Of a DNA stretch of 64,000 bases, positions 46,307-57,995 are shown piece after piece. Each line of letters starts with the position of its first letter. Within the stretch, counting starts at the first letter, position 1. Source of the DNA: Serratia proteamaculans. Lineage in GTDB: Bacteria; Pseudomonadota; Gammaproteobacteria; Enterobacterales; Enterobacteriaceae. The translations under genes and the position numbers were made by a program. The notes below the pieces were generated by a model. The model was not told the DNA's origin. It did not search any database and saw only the letters and a program-made list of their open reading frames with translations. The stretch lies in NCBI RefSeq assembly GCF_013337185.1, contig NZ_SWDE01000001.1:806001-870000 (forward strand), read 5' to 3'.

Positions 46307-47341
46307 ATGAGCAATACCCTCTATGCACGCTATCAGCAGGCAAAAATTGATAACCCAGGCAAATATGCGCGTGACCTGGCTGAAATTCTTGGCGTCAGCG
46401 AAGCGGAACTGACCCATGCCCGCGTCGGTCAGGACACCCGTCGTCTGCAGGCCGATGCCCGTACCTTGCTGACCGAACTCGAACAGGTTGGCGTCACCAA
46501 ATCCATTACCCGTAACAGCTACGCGGTGCATGAGCAAATGGGTCGTTATCGCAACCAACACCTGAACGGCCACGCCGGGCTGATCCTCAATCCGCGTGAG
46601 TTGGATCTGCGTCTGTTCCTCAACCAGTGGGCCAGCGCTTTCGCCATGAGCGAAACCAACAAGCGCGGTGTGCGTCACAGCATTCAGTTCTTCGATCATC
46701 AGGGCGACGCACTGCATAAGGTTTACACCACCGATGAAACCGACCTCCCTGCCTGGATGGCGCTGGTTGAACGCCACCTGAATGCGGAAAACCCGACACT
46801 GGACCTGCAACCGGCAGACGCCACGGTCAGTAACGCCTCGCCAGATGCCGAGAAAATCGACCAGGAATGGCGTGCAATGACCGACGTTCACCAGTTTTTC
46901 CAGTTGCTGAGCCGCAATAAACTAACCCGCCAGCAAGCCTTCAGCGCCGTCGGTAACGATTTGGCCTATCGGGTCGATAACGGCGCCCTGAGCCAATTGC
47001 TTAACGCCGCGATGGGCCTGCAGAACGAAATCATGATTTTTGTCGGCAACCGTGGCTGCGTGCAAATCTTCACCGGTCAGATTGAACGCCTGATGCCGCA
47101 GGAAGGCTGGATTAACGTGTTCAATCGCCGCTTCACTCTGCACCTGATCGAAGACGCGATCGCCGAAAGCTGGATCACCCGCAAGCCCACCAAAGACGGT
47201 TTCGTCACCAGTCTGGAACTGTTTGCCGCCGACGGTACCCAGATAGCACAACTTTACGGCCAGCGCACCGAAGGCCAGCCGGAGCAAACTCAGTGGCGTG
47301 AGCAGGTTGCCGCGCTTGAACCCAAGGATATTGCCGCATGA
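46307..47341 (+). CDS. hemS: Hemin-degrading/heme-trafficking protein
   Basis: Cytoplasmic protein of the HemS/ChuS/HmuS family, 344 residues in two structural repeats. It binds imported heme and either degrades it or passes it on, limiting toxicity. The His of [22 protein letters not shown] C-repeat and [12 protein letters not shown] are family segments; heme-binding His of the C-repeat is in the same region as ChuS His193. AGGAG precedes the start. Its end overlaps hmuT by four bases. Confidence 0.93.
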   Translation: MSNTLYARYQQAKIDNPGKYARDLAEILGVSEAELTHARVGQDTRRLQADARTLLTELEQVGVTKSITRNSYAVHEQMGRYRNQHLNGHAGLILNPRELDLRLFLNQWASAFAMSETNKRGVRHSIQFFDHQGDALHKVYTTDETDLPAWMALVERHLNAENPTLDLQPADATVSNASPDAEKIDQEWRAMTDVHQFFQLLSRNKLTRQQAFSAVGNDLAYRVDNGALSQLLNAAMGLQNEIMIFVGNRGCVQIFTGQIERLMPQEGWINVFNRRFTLHLIEDAIAESWITRKPTKDGFVTSLELFAADGTQIAQLYGQRTEGQPEQTQWREQVAALEPKDIAA

Positions 47342-48168
47342 TACCTTCATTGACCCGTCGTCTGGCGCTGTACATTACGCTGGCGTTGCCGTTCACCGCT
47401 GCGGCGGCGGAACGTATTGTCTCGATAGGCGGTGACGTCACCGAAATTGCCTTCGCCCTGGGCGCGGGCGATGAAGTGATAGCGCGAGACAGCACCAGCC
47501 TGCAGCCGGAAGCGGTTAAAAAACTGCCGGACGTCGGTTATATGCGTCAGCTCAATGCCGAAGGTATTTTGGCGCTGAAACCCACGCTGGTGCTGACCAC
47601 CGAATTGGCTGAGCCGGCGCTGGTGCTCAAACAGCTGGAAGAGAGCGGCGTTAAAGTGGTGCGCATTCCCGGTGATACCACTTTGCAAAGCGTACCGGAA
47701 AAAATCGCTGTGATTGCCAGTGCGCTCCAGCGTACCGAGCAGGGCAAGCAGTTGAGCACCCGTTACCAGCAGCAATTGGCGGCGGTGAAAACCGATGCGT
47801 TGCCGGTCAGGGTGCTGTTCGTCATGAGCCACGGCGGTATTACGCCAATGGCGGCCGGGCAACACACGGCCGCCGACGCGGTCATCACCGCTGCGGGTCT
47901 GAAGAATGCCATGCAGGGCTTCAGCCGCTATCGCCCGCTGTCGCAGGAAGGCGTGATAGCCAGCGCGCCGGATTTGCTGCTGGTCACCACTGACGGCATA
48001 AAAACGCTCGGCGGCGAGCAACAGCTGTGGAAACTGCCCGGCATGGCACTCACCCCGGCAGGTAAACAACACCGCGTACTGGTAGTTGACGATATGGCGC
48101 TGCTGGGTTTTGGGCTGGAAACCCCTGCCGCGCTGGCCAAACTGCGTGATGCGGCGGAGCAAAAGTAA
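47338..48168 (+). CDS. hmuT: Periplasmic heme-binding protein
   Basis: A 276-residue class III periplasmic binding protein with a signal peptide ending [41 protein letters not shown] and VVRIPGD are typical segments. The motif [20 protein letters not shown] and [21 protein letters not shown] fit HmuT/ShuT; heme is coordinated by Tyr or His in these. It overlaps hemS at its start and hmuU at its end, so the three are coupled. Confidence 0.93.
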   Translation: MIPSLTRRLALYITLALPFTAAAAERIVSIGGDVTEIAFALGAGDEVIARDSTSLQPEAVKKLPDVGYMRQLNAEGILALKPTLVLTTELAEPALVLKQLEESGVKVVRIPGDTTLQSVPEKIAVIASALQRTEQGKQLSTRYQQQLAAVKTDALPVRVLFVMSHGGITPMAAGQHTAADAVITAAGLKNAMQGFSRYRPLSQEGVIASAPDLLLVTTDGIKTLGGEQQLWKLPGMALTPAGKQHRVLVVDDMALLGFGLETPAALAKLRDAAEQK

Positions 48169-49172
48169 TGCGCTGCCGTACCTCCCCCCGACTGGCAATG
48201 ACCGGCCTGCTGGTACTGTTGGCGCTCTTGGCCTTGGGCGCGGCCAATATGGGCGCGCTGACGCTGTCATTCCGCACCCTGTGGCAGCAGCCTTTCAGCG
48301 ACACCTCCTGGCATATCTGGCTGAATATCCGTTTGCCGCGCGTGCTGCTGGCGGTAGTGATAGGTTGCGCGCTGGCGGTGTCCGGAGCCGTAATGCAGGG
48401 GTTGTTCCGTAACCCGTTGGCCGATCCCAGCCTGTTGGGCATCAGCAGCGGCGGCGCGCTGTTTGTTGCGCTGATTATTGTTATGCCGCTGGCCCTGCCG
48501 CCGGTAATTGCCCTGTATGGCCACATGCTGGCGGCATTTCTCGGCAGCATGTTGGTCTCGCTGTTGATTTACGGCATCAGCCGCAGCGGCCACGGCAGCC
48601 TGTCGCGCCTGCTGCTGGCGGGTATCGCCATCAACGCCCTGTGCATGGCGGCGATTGGCGTGTTGTCTTACCTCAGTAGTGACCAGCAACTGCGTCAATT
48701 TTCACTGTGGATGATGGGCAGCCTGAGCCAGTCACAATGGCCAACTCTCGCCGTTTCCGCCTCGCTGATCCTGCCGACCACCCTGCTGACGCTATTACAG
48801 GCGCGTCGCCTGAATCTGCTGCAACTGGGAGATGAAGAGGCGCATTACCTCGGTGTGAATGTTCAGCGTGCCAAGCTACAGCTGCTGCTGTTAAGCGCAT
48901 TGCTGATAGGTGCCGCGGTTGCGATGAGTGGCGTGATTGGCTTTATCGGCCTGGTGGTGCCGCATTTGGTGCGCATGCGCCTCGGTGGCGACCACCGTTG
49001 GCTGCTGCCCTGTTCCGCACTGGGGGGGGCCTGCCTGCTGTTGGTCAGCGATACGCTGGCACGCACGCTGGTGGCTCCGGCAGAAATGCCGGTCGGTTTG
49101 ATGACCAGCCTGATCGGCGGGCCTTATTTCTTATGGCTGGTCATGCGCCAGCGGGAGCGTGTGGGTGGATAA
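48168..49172 (+). CDS. hmuU: Heme ABC transporter permease
   Basis: A 334-residue FecCD-family permease with about ten helices. [21 protein letters not shown] loop ([13 protein letters not shown]) and [23 protein letters not shown] near the C-terminus, the coupling region for the ATPase, are intact. Its ATG shares a base with the hmuT stop. Confidence 0.94.
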   Translation: MRCRTSPRLAMTGLLVLLALLALGAANMGALTLSFRTLWQQPFSDTSWHIWLNIRLPRVLLAVVIGCALAVSGAVMQGLFRNPLADPSLLGISSGGALFVALIIVMPLALPPVIALYGHMLAAFLGSMLVSLLIYGISRSGHGSLSRLLLAGIAINALCMAAIGVLSYLSSDQQLRQFSLWMMGSLSQSQWPTLAVSASLILPTTLLTLLQARRLNLLQLGDEEAHYLGVNVQRAKLQLLLLSALLIGAAVAMSGVIGFIGLVVPHLVRMRLGGDHRWLLPCSALGGACLLLVSDTLARTLVAPAEMPVGLMTSLIGGPYFLWLVMRQRERVGG

Positions 49173-49950
49173 CACAGCAAGCCTGACGGCGCAGCAGTTA
49201 CGTTACAGCTTGGGTTCGCGGCGGTTGATCAACGATGTCTCGCTCAGCATCAATAGCGGCGAGATGGTGGCGATTATTGGGCCGAACGGCGCCGGTAAGT
49301 CGACGTTACTGCGCCTGTTAACCGGTTATCTGGCCCCAGGCTGTGGCGAATGCCAGTTGCTCGGGCGACCGCTGGAACAGTGGCAACCACAGCAATTGGC
49401 GAAAGTGCGCGCGGTCATGCGTCAACATAGCGATCTGGCCTTCCCCTTTACCGTAGAGGAAGTGGTCAGTATGGGCCGCGCGCCCCACGGAAAACGCGAC
49501 GCACAGCAGGCGGTGCAGCAAGTGATGGCGCAAACCGACTGTCTCGAATTGGCTCAGCGCGATTATCGTCAGCTTTCCGGCGGTGAACAGCAACGAGTGC
49601 AACTCGCCCGCGTGCTGGCGCAGCTTTGGCAGCCGCAGCCCACGCCGGCCTGGCTGTTTTTGGACGAACCGACCTCGGCGCTGGATCTCTACCACCAGCA
49701 ACATACGCTCAGGCTGCTGCGTACGCTGACGCGGCAACAGCCGATTGCGGTGTGCTGTGTATTGCACGATCTCAATCTCGCGGCATTGTATGCGGATCGC
49801 ATTTTATTGATGCATCAGGGGCAATTGGTCGCGACGGGCACGCCGCAGGAAGTGTTGCAGGCAGATATTCTCACCCGTTGGTATCAGGCAGATCTGGGCG
49901 TGGTTTATCACCCGGAAGTGGCGCTGCCACAGGTGTATTTGCGTCAGTAG
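49165..49950 (+). CDS. hmuV: Heme ABC transporter ATPase
   Basis: A 261-residue ABC ATPase. Walker [10 protein letters not shown], signature QLSGGEQQR and Walker [13 protein letters not shown] are all present. The start is the GTG at 49165, 7 bases after GGGAG; an upstream GTG at 49159 abuts that site and is unlikely. It overlaps the hmuU stop by 8 bases. It completes the hmuTUV importer. Confidence 0.93.
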   Translation: MDNTASLTAQQLRYSLGSRRLINDVSLSINSGEMVAIIGPNGAGKSTLLRLLTGYLAPGCGECQLLGRPLEQWQPQQLAKVRAVMRQHSDLAFPFTVEEVVSMGRAPHGKRDAQQAVQQVMAQTDCLELAQRDYRQLSGGEQQRVQLARVLAQLWQPQPTPAWLFLDEPTSALDLYHQQHTLRLLRTLTRQQPIAVCCVLHDLNLAALYADRILLMHQGQLVATGTPQEVLQADILTRWYQADLGVVYHPEVALPQVYLRQ

Positions 49951-49959
49951 TTTATTTAC

Positions 49960-49981
49960 CGGGCGCGTTATCCCGCGCCCG
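49960..49981. terminator. Hairpin between hmuV and selO
   Basis: CGGGCGCG and CGCGCCCG arms with loop TTATCC. It separates convergent genes; no strong T-run. Confidence 0.5.
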
Positions 49982-49998
49982 TCATCTTTCTTCGCCAA

Positions 49999-51441
49999 TC
50001 AGCTAGAGCAAGAGATCTCCAGATGTTTGCCCCAATCCGGTGGCAACGCGGCGAGATCGTCATACTCTGGGTTATCCGCAAACGGCGCCAGTAACGCCTG
50101 ATGCAAACGCGCCAGTTGACTGACATCATCCTGTTCGGCACTTTCAATCGCCTGTTGTGCCAGATAGTTGCGCAGGATTAGCTTCGGATTCACTGCCTTC
50201 ATCGCCTGCTGGCGCTGCGCGTCACTCACCTGTTCTTGCTGCAGGCGCTGGCGGTACTGCTGATACCAGCTATCGAATGCGGCACGATCGATAAATTCAT
50301 CTCGCAGTGGCGACTGCGCCTGCTGTTGCTCCGTCTGGCTTAGCAAGCGGAATGTGCGGCTATAGTCCCGCCCCTCTTGCGCCATCAGACTCAGCAATCC
50401 GGTCAGCAAATCGTTATCCTGCTGCGACTGGGTGAAGAAGCCGAGCTTGGCCCTCATCTGTTCCCCATAGGCACGCATCAGGGCCGGTTCATAGGCCGCC
50501 AGCGCATTTTGCAGCTGCTCGGTGCTCATCAGCCCGGACAGGGTTTGCGCCAGGCGGTGAAGGTTCCACAGCGCCACCGCCGGCTGGTTATCGTAGGCAT
50601 AACGCCCCTGATGATCGGAATGGTTACAGATATAGTCGGGCTTATAATCGTCAAGGAAGCCGTATGGCCCATAATCGATGGTGATGCCCAGAATCGACAT
50701 GTTATCGGTGTTCATCACACCGTGAGCAAAACCGACGGTCTGCCAATGGGCAATGAGCCGGGCGGTGCGCTCAACCACATCGGTAAACCACAGCAAATAG
50801 CCATCACTCTGATCTTTAAACTGCGGCCAGTGGCGGGCAATCACAAAATCAGCCAACTGCTGCACCTGCTCCGGCTGCTTACGGTAATAAAAATGTTCGA
50901 AATGACCGAAGCGCACGTGGCTTTCCGCTACGCGTAACAACATCGCCCCACGCTCGGCCTGTTCGCGATAGACGGGCTGTTCGCTGGTCACAATGGTCAG
51001 CGCGCGCGAGGTTGGAATACCCAGATGATGCAATGCCTCGGAGGCCAGGAACTCACGGATCACCGAGCGCAGCACCGCACGGCCATCGCCCATACGCGAA
51101 TACGGCGTCAAACCGGCCCCTTTCAGATGCCAGTCCATGCTGCGGCCATCCGCCAGCCGTTGTTCACCTAGCAGAATGCCGCGACCATCACCCAACTGCC
51201 CGGCCCAGACGCCGAACTGATGGCCGCTGTACACCTGTGCCAGCGGTCGCATACCCGGCAGCAGCGTTTCTCCTGCCCAAATCGGGGTTTTATCCTGGGT
51301 AAACCAGCTTTCATCCAGCCCCAGCTCACGCGCCAGTGGCTCGCTGTGATACAGCAGGCGAGTTCCCTTTAACGGCGTGGGGTTCAATTCGGTATAAAAA
51401 CCGGCTAATTGTTGTTGGTAAGCGTTTTCAAACTGCGGCAT
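49999..51441 (-). CDS. selO: Protein adenylyltransferase SelO
   Basis: Pseudokinase-fold enzyme that AMPylates proteins on Ser/Thr/Tyr and takes part in redox control. It is 480 residues from ATG 51441 (E. coli YdiU 478). [22 protein letters not shown] start ([12 protein letters not shown]), [19 protein letters not shown] and the metal-binding [21 protein letters not shown] are intact. The C-terminus is SCSS, where Cys replaces the selenocysteine of eukaryotic SelO. GGAGG lies before the start. Confidence 0.95.
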   Translation of the reverse strand: MPQFENAYQQQLAGFYTELNPTPLKGTRLLYHSEPLARELGLDESWFTQDKTPIWAGETLLPGMRPLAQVYSGHQFGVWAGQLGDGRGILLGEQRLADGRSMDWHLKGAGLTPYSRMGDGRAVLRSVIREFLASEALHHLGIPTSRALTIVTSEQPVYREQAERGAMLLRVAESHVRFGHFEHFYYRKQPEQVQQLADFVIARHWPQFKDQSDGYLLWFTDVVERTARLIAHWQTVGFAHGVMNTDNMSILGITIDYGPYGFLDDYKPDYICNHSDHQGRYAYDNQPAVALWNLHRLAQTLSGLMSTEQLQNALAAYEPALMRAYGEQMRAKLGFFTQSQQDNDLLTGLLSLMAQEGRDYSRTFRLLSQTEQQQAQSPLRDEFIDRAAFDSWYQQYRQRLQQEQVSDAQRQQAMKAVNPKLILRNYLAQQAIESAEQDDVSQLARLHQALLAPFADNPEYDDLAALPPDWGKHLEISCSS

Positions 51442-51693
51442 AGGCCCTCCGTTCCACCTAGTGTAGAGCCTGAGCGTGGGGATTAACACGGAAGAAATGC
51501 AGGGAGAACGCATCTGCCTGATACCAGGACAGATGCGGGGGATTTAGCTTTTATGTAAGCCGATACGGCTAGAAAACCTTTTTCGCTGATGAATAAAATA
51601 CTTTATCAGCGAGAGATTGATAATGAATAACAGTACCGGGATAGCAACCACCTCATCCCGTCCATTATTGGAACCATTGTGTGTGCAGTACTC

Positions 51694-52431
51694 TCAATTA
51701 TTTTTATTGAACTCATCGGGCGTTACCCGTAACGCCGCCAGATTATCCACACCAACGCTGGGCCATAAAAAACCTTGTAGGCCAAAAACACCGGCGTGTC
51801 TGAGCTTATTAAAATATTCCTCCTTCTCTATTCCTTCGACGATCACTCCCTTGCACAGCAGATTGATATTCTTTAATAGCGAGTCAATCACCACGTCATA
51901 ACCCTGGTGGGTAAACAACTGCCAGTAAAAACGCTTATCGATTTTCACGTAGTCGAATAGACCATCGTACAATGCGGTCAGAGTTGCCTGACCAGAACCA
52001 AAATCGTCCAGCCACAGTGAGAACTTCTCACTGAACCGACGGATTTTTTCATTGTTTTTCCCCGCCGAAAGATTTGGAAAACCCTCGCTGATTTCAAAGG
52101 CGATAAATGACCATTGTCTGATCCGTTCGCATAATGGACCGTCAGTAAGGATCAAATCGACCAGGGTTTCTTCGACATTAAGCGTCAGCAATACCTCGTT
52201 TTCGACGAACCAGGCGGCATTCTGCTCCGCCAAACTCAATTGTTCATTAAATAACTCAATCCTTTGATCGGTGGACAATAAATTAATCCCAATGTCAGCC
52301 GGCATCGCCAAATCACCGTCCAGACTATTAAAACGGTTCAAGATTTCCACCGCCAACAGCCTGCCCTCCATTGAGTAAACAGGTTGAAAAACATAGCTAC
52401 TAATAAAGTCAGCTTCGAGTTGGATTTTCAT
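51694..52431 (-). CDS. EAL-domain protein at the ydiV locus, catalytic residues intact
   Basis: A 245-residue stand-alone EAL domain resembling E. coli YdiV/RflP in length, position beside selO and segments such as the FSS/NSLDG and LQGxLWP regions. E. coli YdiV is degenerate, lacks c-di-GMP hydrolysis and instead binds FlhD. Here every canonical EAL ligand is present: Glu29 (AVEILNR), Asn85 (LTLN), Glu113 (FEIS), Asp142-Asp143 (DDFGSG), Lys163 (VKID), Glu199 (VEGIE) and Gln219. It may therefore be an active c-di-GMP phosphodiesterase, or both bind FlhD and c-di-GMP. There is no sensor domain or membrane segment. A 552-base AT-rich interval lies upstream. Confidence 0.85.
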   Translation of the reverse strand: MKIQLEADFISSYVFQPVYSMEGRLLAVEILNRFNSLDGDLAMPADIGINLLSTDQRIELFNEQLSLAEQNAAWFVENEVLLTLNVEETLVDLILTDGPLCERIRQWSFIAFEISEGFPNLSAGKNNEKIRRFSEKFSLWLDDFGSGQATLTALYDGLFDYVKIDKRFYWQLFTHQGYDVVIDSLLKNINLLCKGVIVEGIEKEEYFNKLRHAGVFGLQGFLWPSVGVDNLAALRVTPDEFNKNN

Positions 52432-52983
52432 TTCAATGCCATAGGCTGAATGGCGAACATCTCATCGTATATCAATATATTTTATCGATCAATCCCTGTG
52501 AGATTAATCGGAAATATCAATGCTGCCAGTCATAACTTATCATTTAATTGATAGATTAAAGCTATATTAGATGGCGATAACGCGGATATGAAAACAATTT
52601 GGCTTAAGGCAACAACCGTGGCCCACGGCATGAATTTGAGACATATTTAGCTTATGGGATAGGGTAATTCTGAAAATTTGACTTATCGTCATTGTTTTAA
52701 TTAAAGAAATTCCTATTCCGGGTTAAATATCAAATACGTATATCTGGCCTAGGTACAGAGCAGCGAGCTTAACTGATTAAATTTAATAACGCATCAATTC
52801 CTGGCGTTATTCCTTGCATTGATTCGGCAAAAAAATGCCCACCTTGATTTTTAGGGAAGTTATGCTAGTTGAGTGTTTTGACTGTATTTTTTGCAAACAA
52901 GGATAACAACAGGAAAGAGAGGCAAACCCGTGACATAAAAAAGGGATGAGTTGCCTCATCCCGGAGCATTCAGGATCCGCACG
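52432..52983. other. AT-rich interval between lplA and the EAL gene
   Basis: 552 bases with no credible gene. Only short frames of under 20 codons occur. It holds the lplA terminator at 52937-52962 and an unplaced EAL promoter. Confidence 0.55.
52937..52962 (-). terminator. Terminator of lplA
   Basis: GGGATGAG/CTCATCCC arms (52943-52950, 52955-52962) with loop TTGC; the A-run 52937-52942 is a U-run on the minus strand. Confidence 0.9.
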
Positions 52984-53997
52984 TTATTTGATCGTTTCAA
53001 GCAACCATTGACGCAGTTCGGTTAATTCTGCAGCCTGTTCGGGGTACTGCACAATCAAAGCATCGCAGCAATCGGCCAACGCCTCACTGCGATAGGTGCA
53101 GCCCACCAGCATCTCGGCCAACCGTTGCAACGGTGCCGGGTTGAGGCTGTCGGTAAAAATCTGCGCCCGGCAAATGGCGCCTTTTTCCACGTCAAAGAAG
53201 ATATCTACCCCACCCCAGACAAACCGCTCATTGAGCAGGTGACTGAACGCCGGCGCCTTGCCGAAATTCCATTCCCAGCTGCTTTGTTTGGCAAACTGCG
53301 CGGCAAAATCCGGTAAATCGGGGTAAACATCGGGAGAAATGATTTCTGCTTTCGCAGTCTCGCCATAATGCTCAAAGAACGCCTGAGTGATAGCCTCGCA
53401 CACCTGTTGGTGGCTGATATCGGCTTTAAACTCCGCCAGATTGGCCACGCGAGAACGTACCGAGGTGATGCCCTTGGCCTGCAATTTTTTAGGGTCAGGA
53501 TTAAGGTAATCGGCCAGGCGATTGAGATCCGCGTTCAGCAACAAGGTGCCATGGTGGAACCCACGATCCTGAGTTTCCCGGTAGGCCGAGCCGGAGATTT
53601 TACGCACGCCCTCTGCGGTATCAATCACCAGATCATTGCGCCCCGATGCGCTGGCCGTGATGCCCAACTGAGCCAGAGCCTGCAGAATGATGCCGGTAGA
53701 GACGGTTTTATCGTAACCGGGTTTACCCGCCATAAAGGTAAAACAGCTATTGCCCAAATCGTGGAATACCGCACCACCGCCGCTGCTGCGGCGTGCCAGA
53801 CGAATACCGTCCTGCTCCATGCGGCGGGTGTTGCACTCTTTCCAGGGGTTTTGTGACTGGCCAATGACCACGGTTTCGGCATTGCGCCACAGGAACAGAA
53901 TTTTCTGCGTAGTCATTTCGCGGAAGATGCACTCTTCCACAGCCAGATTGAACCAGGGATCGTAGGAATCGGAAATCAGCAGGCGTAAGTTACTCAT
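52984..53997 (-). CDS. lplA: Lipoate-protein ligase A
   Basis: Activates lipoate with ATP and joins it to lysines of 2-oxoacid dehydrogenase E2 subunits and GcvH. It is 337 residues from ATG 53997 (E. coli 337-338). The lipoyl-AMP-binding [15 protein letters not shown], the catalytic lysine in [11 protein letters not shown] and HHGTLL are conserved. The ATG at 53997 is chosen by homology ([22 protein letters not shown]); an earlier start has no support. In E. coli lplA is at another locus. Confidence 0.95.
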   Translation of the reverse strand: MSNLRLLISDSYDPWFNLAVEECIFREMTTQKILFLWRNAETVVIGQSQNPWKECNTRRMEQDGIRLARRSSGGGAVFHDLGNSCFTFMAGKPGYDKTVSTGIILQALAQLGITASASGRNDLVIDTAEGVRKISGSAYRETQDRGFHHGTLLLNADLNRLADYLNPDPKKLQAKGITSVRSRVANLAEFKADISHQQVCEAITQAFFEHYGETAKAEIISPDVYPDLPDFAAQFAKQSSWEWNFGKAPAFSHLLNERFVWGGVDIFFDVEKGAICRAQIFTDSLNPAPLQRLAEMLVGCTYRSEALADCCDALIVQYPEQAAELTELRQWLLETIK

Positions 53998-54054
53998 GGC
54001 AGTCACCGTTAAGAATGTGATGCCGCCATGATACACCAAATCAAAGGGTTAAGA

Positions 54055-54519
54055 CTAAATGCGCCGCGCCTGCCAGTAGACCTTCTTCCAGTAGACGTTG
54101 TTCAGCGAGGAACGCATCACGCCGCGGCTGGTTGAGGCATGGATAAACTGATCGTTGGTGTCATAAATGCCCACATGCAAACCATTCTCACCGCCACCGG
54201 TTTTGAAAAACACCAGATCGCCGGGCATCAGCTCATCGCGTGAAACCTTGGTTCCCAGCGAGGTTTGTGCCTCAGTAGAGCGCGGCAATTGCATATCGAA
54301 ACGATCGCTGAAGGTGCGATAAACAAACCCGGAGCAGTCGACGCCACCGCGGTCTAACCCGCCATAGCGATAAGGGGCACCGTACCATTGACGCAGCTGT
54401 TCGTTTAACTGAGCGACAACCACTATCGAATCGGCCAGTCTGCCGCTCGGCGGCGGTGCATGGCTGCTGCAACCGGCAAGAATCAAACTGGCTAATAAAA
54501 ACCAAATACGCATCCGCAT
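54055..54519 (-). CDS. nlpC: NlpC/P60 lipoprotein
   Basis: A 154-residue lipoprotein, as in E. coli. The lipobox is LAGC (Cys17), and the NlpC/P60 cysteine-peptidase domain has Cys62 (DCSGFV), His of GLHVGIYD and His of FIHAS. Such domains cleave gamma-D-Glu-mDAP or similar bonds in peptidoglycan. The ATG at 54519 has AAGGGAT 5 bases upstream. In E. coli it follows btuD directly; here the arn operon lies between. Confidence 0.93.
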   Translation of the reverse strand: MRMRIWFLLASLILAGCSSHAPPPSGRLADSIVVVAQLNEQLRQWYGAPYRYGGLDRGGVDCSGFVYRTFSDRFDMQLPRSTEAQTSLGTKVSRDELMPGDLVFFKTGGGENGLHVGIYDTNDQFIHASTSRGVMRSSLNNVYWKKVYWQARRI

Positions 54520-54695
54520 AATATCCCTTCATTGAACAGATTGCCGCTTCATGCCACCTGCTAAAGCATTCCGCCTGCGAGGCAAAGCCGGCACCAGCTA
54601 AGGAAAGCGCTATTTTGGGCTAATTTATCCCCCAGCGAGGGAAAAAGGCAAGCATGATGAAGGAGATAATCGAATTGGTGCCGATTTTTGTGCTA

Positions 54696-55085
54696 TTAGG
54701 ACGTTTTTACCTGGGTCTGACTGTTAATCAGCCACACGCCAAACAGGATAAACAGCGTGCCCAAGGTTTTCAGCAGCGTGGCAGATTCGTTAAACCACGG
54801 CAGGATCACCGCCGCCAGATAGACCAGCGCATAACTTACACTCAACAGCGGATAAGCACGGTTGAGTGGCAAATGGTGCAACGCGAAGAACCAGCACAAC
54901 ATGGACAGCGCATAGCCGAAAATACCACCGCTGACCGTCAGTAATGGCAACCAGTACTGAATAAACAGGTTCAGTGTGACGTCGGCAAATGACATCAATG
55001 GGATCTGCGCCATGCCCCACTTCATCAGCAATTGTGCCAGCGTGACTAGCAGCACGCTGGCCGCGCCCCAGGCATAGCCCCTCAT
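54696..55085 (-). CDS. arnF: Undecaprenyl-phosphate-L-Ara4N flippase subunit F
   Basis: A 129-residue small multidrug resistance-like protein with four membrane segments. With ArnE it flips undecaprenyl-phosphate-L-Ara4N to the periplasmic face. [20 protein letters not shown] begins TM1; [18 protein letters not shown] is the conserved pattern. It overlaps arnE by four bases. The start at 55085 is the ATG inside the arnE stop region. Confidence 0.92.
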   Translation of the reverse strand: MRGYAWGAASVLLVTLAQLLMKWGMAQIPLMSFADVTLNLFIQYWLPLLTVSGGIFGYALSMLCWFFALHHLPLNRAYPLLSVSYALVYLAAVILPWFNESATLLKTLGTLFILFGVWLINSQTQVKTS

Positions 55086-55429
55086 GGATTGATACTCATC
55101 AGCAGGATCCCCAGCATGATTGAAGCCACTCCGTACCAATGGCGTGCGGTCGTGGGCTCATTAAACAGCCAGCGGGCGGCCAGCGTCACCAGAACAAAAT
55201 TCAGGCTAAGCGTCGGATAGGCCAGGCTGAGCGGCAAACGTTGCAATACGTTAAGCCACACCGCCATGCCCAGTCCCAGCAGCAAAACGGCCAGCGCCAG
55301 CCAGCGCAGCGTTACCCCCCTTCTGACTTCGGGAGGTAACTGCCAGCTCAGAGCGGCCTGTTTCTGGCACAGCTGCCCACCACAGGTGAGCAGACTGACC
55401 ACGACCACCAACAAATAGCCGACTATCAT
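55082..55429 (-). CDS. arnE: Undecaprenyl-phosphate-L-Ara4N flippase subunit E
   Basis: A 115-residue, four-helix partner of ArnF with the related pattern [17 protein letters not shown]. Its start overlaps the arnT stop by four bases. Confidence 0.92.
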   Translation of the reverse strand: MIVGYLLVVVVSLLTCGGQLCQKQAALSWQLPPEVRRGVTLRWLALAVLLLGLGMAVWLNVLQRLPLSLAYPTLSLNFVLVTLAARWLFNEPTTARHWYGVASIMLGILLMSINP

Positions 55430-57093
55430 GGCTGCTGTTGGTACCAGAACAACGCCAGACGGTTCATCACTTCGACCTTATCGGCTTTCGGCAGGTTTTG
55501 CTGATCAATGCTTTCCCCTCGCGACAACTGCAACACCAGTGAGACGTCACCCTGCTTGCGCGCCTGAGCCAACCACTGCGGGAAATCACTTTCGCTGATG
55601 AAATTGCTGCGCGCATCCGGATACTCCAAACCATAAGAAATCTCTCCCTTCTGGTTAAACATCAATACGTCGCTGCGCTTCAGCTCCCAGGCCAAACCTG
55701 CCGCCACGCCAACGCTGTCGGTCAGTACATAGCGACTGTGGCTTAACTCAGCCATATTCACCCGGGCGAAGTTTTGCGGCAGCTTGGAGTCCGTCACCTG
55801 TTGTGGAATGGCGTAACCAATCAACAGGCACAGCAACACTGGGCAAGCCGCTGCCCAGCTCCAGCGTTGTGCATGGTTACGCACCGACACCACGGCAAAC
55901 AACAACCAGCCGGCAAAGGCGATAATGCCGATAACAATTTTCGGCCACTCCTGCGCGGTAAACAAATGCACTTTAGGTAACAGTCCTGAGCCCAGAACCA
56001 CCAGCGCCAGGATGCCGATTAATCCGAACAATCCGTTTAATACGGCGTTAACCTTGAATACCTTGCTGCGCAATGCCGCCACGCAATCTTCGGCATAGGC
56101 CGCCATCAGCAACGCCAGGGGTGCCATGCACGGCAGAATATAGGTCGGCAGCTTGCCCTTGGCGATGCTGAAGAAGATCAACGGCATCATCACCCAGCTA
56201 AGCAGGAAGAACAGCTCCGGGCGCTGAACACGCTCCCGCCAGCCCTTGAGCAAGGATCCCGGCAGCAACGCCAACCAGGGCAACACCGCCGCCATCAAAA
56301 TCGGGATGTAATACCAGAACGGGGCTTTATGTTGTGCATTGTCCTCGGCGAAACGTTGAATATGCTCCACCCAGAAGAAGTAGTTCCAGAAATCCGGCTC
56401 ACGTTGTGCAATGGCCAGCGCCCAAGGCAAGCTCAGCAACACTGCCACCACGATAGCCACCGGGCCGTAGATCAGCAGATCTTTAATTCGCCGTTGTTGA
56501 ATGACAATCGGGATCACCGCGATCACCGGCACCGCCAGTGCCAGGAAGCCCTTGGTCATAAAGCCCATGCCGCAGGCCAGCCCCAACAGCACGTAGCCAC
56601 CCAGCTTGCCTTTGGCCGTGGTCGCTTTCAGCGTCAGATAATAACTGACCATCGCAGCAGCCAGCCACAGGGAAATCATCGGGTCCAACACGCTGTAGGT
56701 ACCGATACTGAATACCAGCACCATCGACAGGAAAATCAACGTCGCCAGGCTGGCGCGGCGCGCATTGCGCCACATCAGCATCGCCAGTGCAAAGACCAGC
56801 AACGCAGTCATGCCGGTACTGAATACCGAACCAAAGCGCACCGCAAAGTTGGTATCGCCAAACAACCATTGGCTGATGTTATTGAACCAGTAGCCGGCCA
56901 CCGGTTTTTCAAAATAACGCAGGCCAAGCAAATGTGGCACTACCCAGTCGCCGCGTTGCAGCATTTCGCGGCTAATCTCGGCGTAGCGGGTTTCGTCCGG
57001 TTGCCAAAGCAGGCGACCGTTGAGCGGAATCAGGTAAACCAGAGCAAAAAAAATGGCCAACAAAATGGCCCATGATCCTTTTAGCGCCTTCAT
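55426..57093 (-). CDS. arnT: L-Ara4N transferase to lipid A
   Basis: Inner-membrane GT83 glycosyltransferase that moves L-Ara4N from undecaprenyl phosphate to lipid A, giving polymyxin resistance. It is 555 residues (E. coli 550) with about twelve helices. The [18 protein letters not shown] loop carries the catalytic Asp/Glu; [12 protein letters not shown] follows. The start at 57093 gives [16 protein letters not shown]. Confidence 0.94.
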   Translation of the reverse strand: MKALKGSWAILLAIFFALVYLIPLNGRLLWQPDETRYAEISREMLQRGDWVVPHLLGLRYFEKPVAGYWFNNISQWLFGDTNFAVRFGSVFSTGMTALLVFALAMLMWRNARRASLATLIFLSMVLVFSIGTYSVLDPMISLWLAAAMVSYYLTLKATTAKGKLGGYVLLGLACGMGFMTKGFLALAVPVIAVIPIVIQQRRIKDLLIYGPVAIVVAVLLSLPWALAIAQREPDFWNYFFWVEHIQRFAEDNAQHKAPFWYYIPILMAAVLPWLALLPGSLLKGWRERVQRPELFFLLSWVMMPLIFFSIAKGKLPTYILPCMAPLALLMAAYAEDCVAALRSKVFKVNAVLNGLFGLIGILALVVLGSGLLPKVHLFTAQEWPKIVIGIIAFAGWLLFAVVSVRNHAQRWSWAAACPVLLCLLIGYAIPQQVTDSKLPQNFARVNMAELSHSRYVLTDSVGVAAGLAWELKRSDVLMFNQKGEISYGLEYPDARSNFISESDFPQWLAQARKQGDVSLVLQLSRGESIDQQNLPKADKVEVMNRLALFWYQQQP

Positions 57094-57995
57094 GAATCGT
57101 CCTTCACATCGGTTTGACAACCCAGCCAACCTTCGCGGCCAGGGAAAGGAGCGCGCTCGACGCGGCCCAATGGCAATGACGCCAAATCTTGCGGCAACAG
57201 TGCGCTTAACGGACAGAATTCTATGCCCTGCCGTTGCGCCCGCTGCAGTAACTGCTCAAACATCGCGGCCTGTGACATGCCCTCCACTTCTGTATGAATG
57301 GTATACACCGGCACACCGCGATCGTTTTCAATCGCCCGCAGAATGTAATCGTTGAAGTCAGACATACTCACTTCACTGCCAATCACCTCATCAAAGGTGG
57401 GCAACGTGACCGGGATCTGTACGGTTCCCACCCGACCATCGCTTAATACCGGACGGAAGGGATGGGTGCCACGGCAGTCGCTGTTGTAGTGAAAACCAAA
57501 GCGCTGCTTCACTTCCAGCACCCGCGTATCGGCACGCCAACCGGCAACCGCCGAACATTTGACCGGCTGACCGATGCTGTTGGCCAGCGCATCGACACCG
57601 AGCTGAACCTGCTGCATCAGTTGCGCTTCTGACCAACGGCCAACTTTGGCCTGCCAACCCTGGTGATCCCAGGCATGCAGCCCCACTTCATGTCCAGCCT
57701 GTGCGGTCAATTTCATCAACGGCCCCAGGGCTCGGGCAATATTACGCCCCGGCCAGGCCGTGCCTGCCAGCAAAATATCCCAGCCGTACAGTGATGCAGC
57801 ATTAGAGCGCAGCATTTTCCACAGGAATTTCGGACGCAAAAGGCGCCACAGATGGCGCCCCATATTGTCCGGTCCAACGCTGAAGAAAAAACTGGCCTGT
57901 ATATTGTATTTGTCGAATAGCTCCAGCAACTTCGGCACCCCTTCCCGGGTGCCGCTGAAGGTATCTACGTCAACTCGCAGACCGACTTTCTTCAT
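57090..57995 (-). CDS. arnD: 4-deoxy-4-formamido-L-Ara-undecaprenyl-phosphate deformylase
   Basis: NodB-type polysaccharide deacetylase, 301 residues. [16 protein letters not shown] has the metal Asp, [10 protein letters not shown] the His pair and YTIHTEVEG the C-terminal His. It removes the formyl group on the carrier-bound sugar before flipping. It overlaps arnT and arnA by four bases each. Confidence 0.95.
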   Translation of the reverse strand: MKKVGLRVDVDTFSGTREGVPKLLELFDKYNIQASFFFSVGPDNMGRHLWRLLRPKFLWKMLRSNAASLYGWDILLAGTAWPGRNIARALGPLMKLTAQAGHEVGLHAWDHQGWQAKVGRWSEAQLMQQVQLGVDALANSIGQPVKCSAVAGWRADTRVLEVKQRFGFHYNSDCRGTHPFRPVLSDGRVGTVQIPVTLPTFDEVIGSEVSMSDFNDYILRAIENDRGVPVYTIHTEVEGMSQAAMFEQLLQRAQRQGIEFCPLSALLPQDLASLPLGRVERAPFPGREGWLGCQTDVKDDS

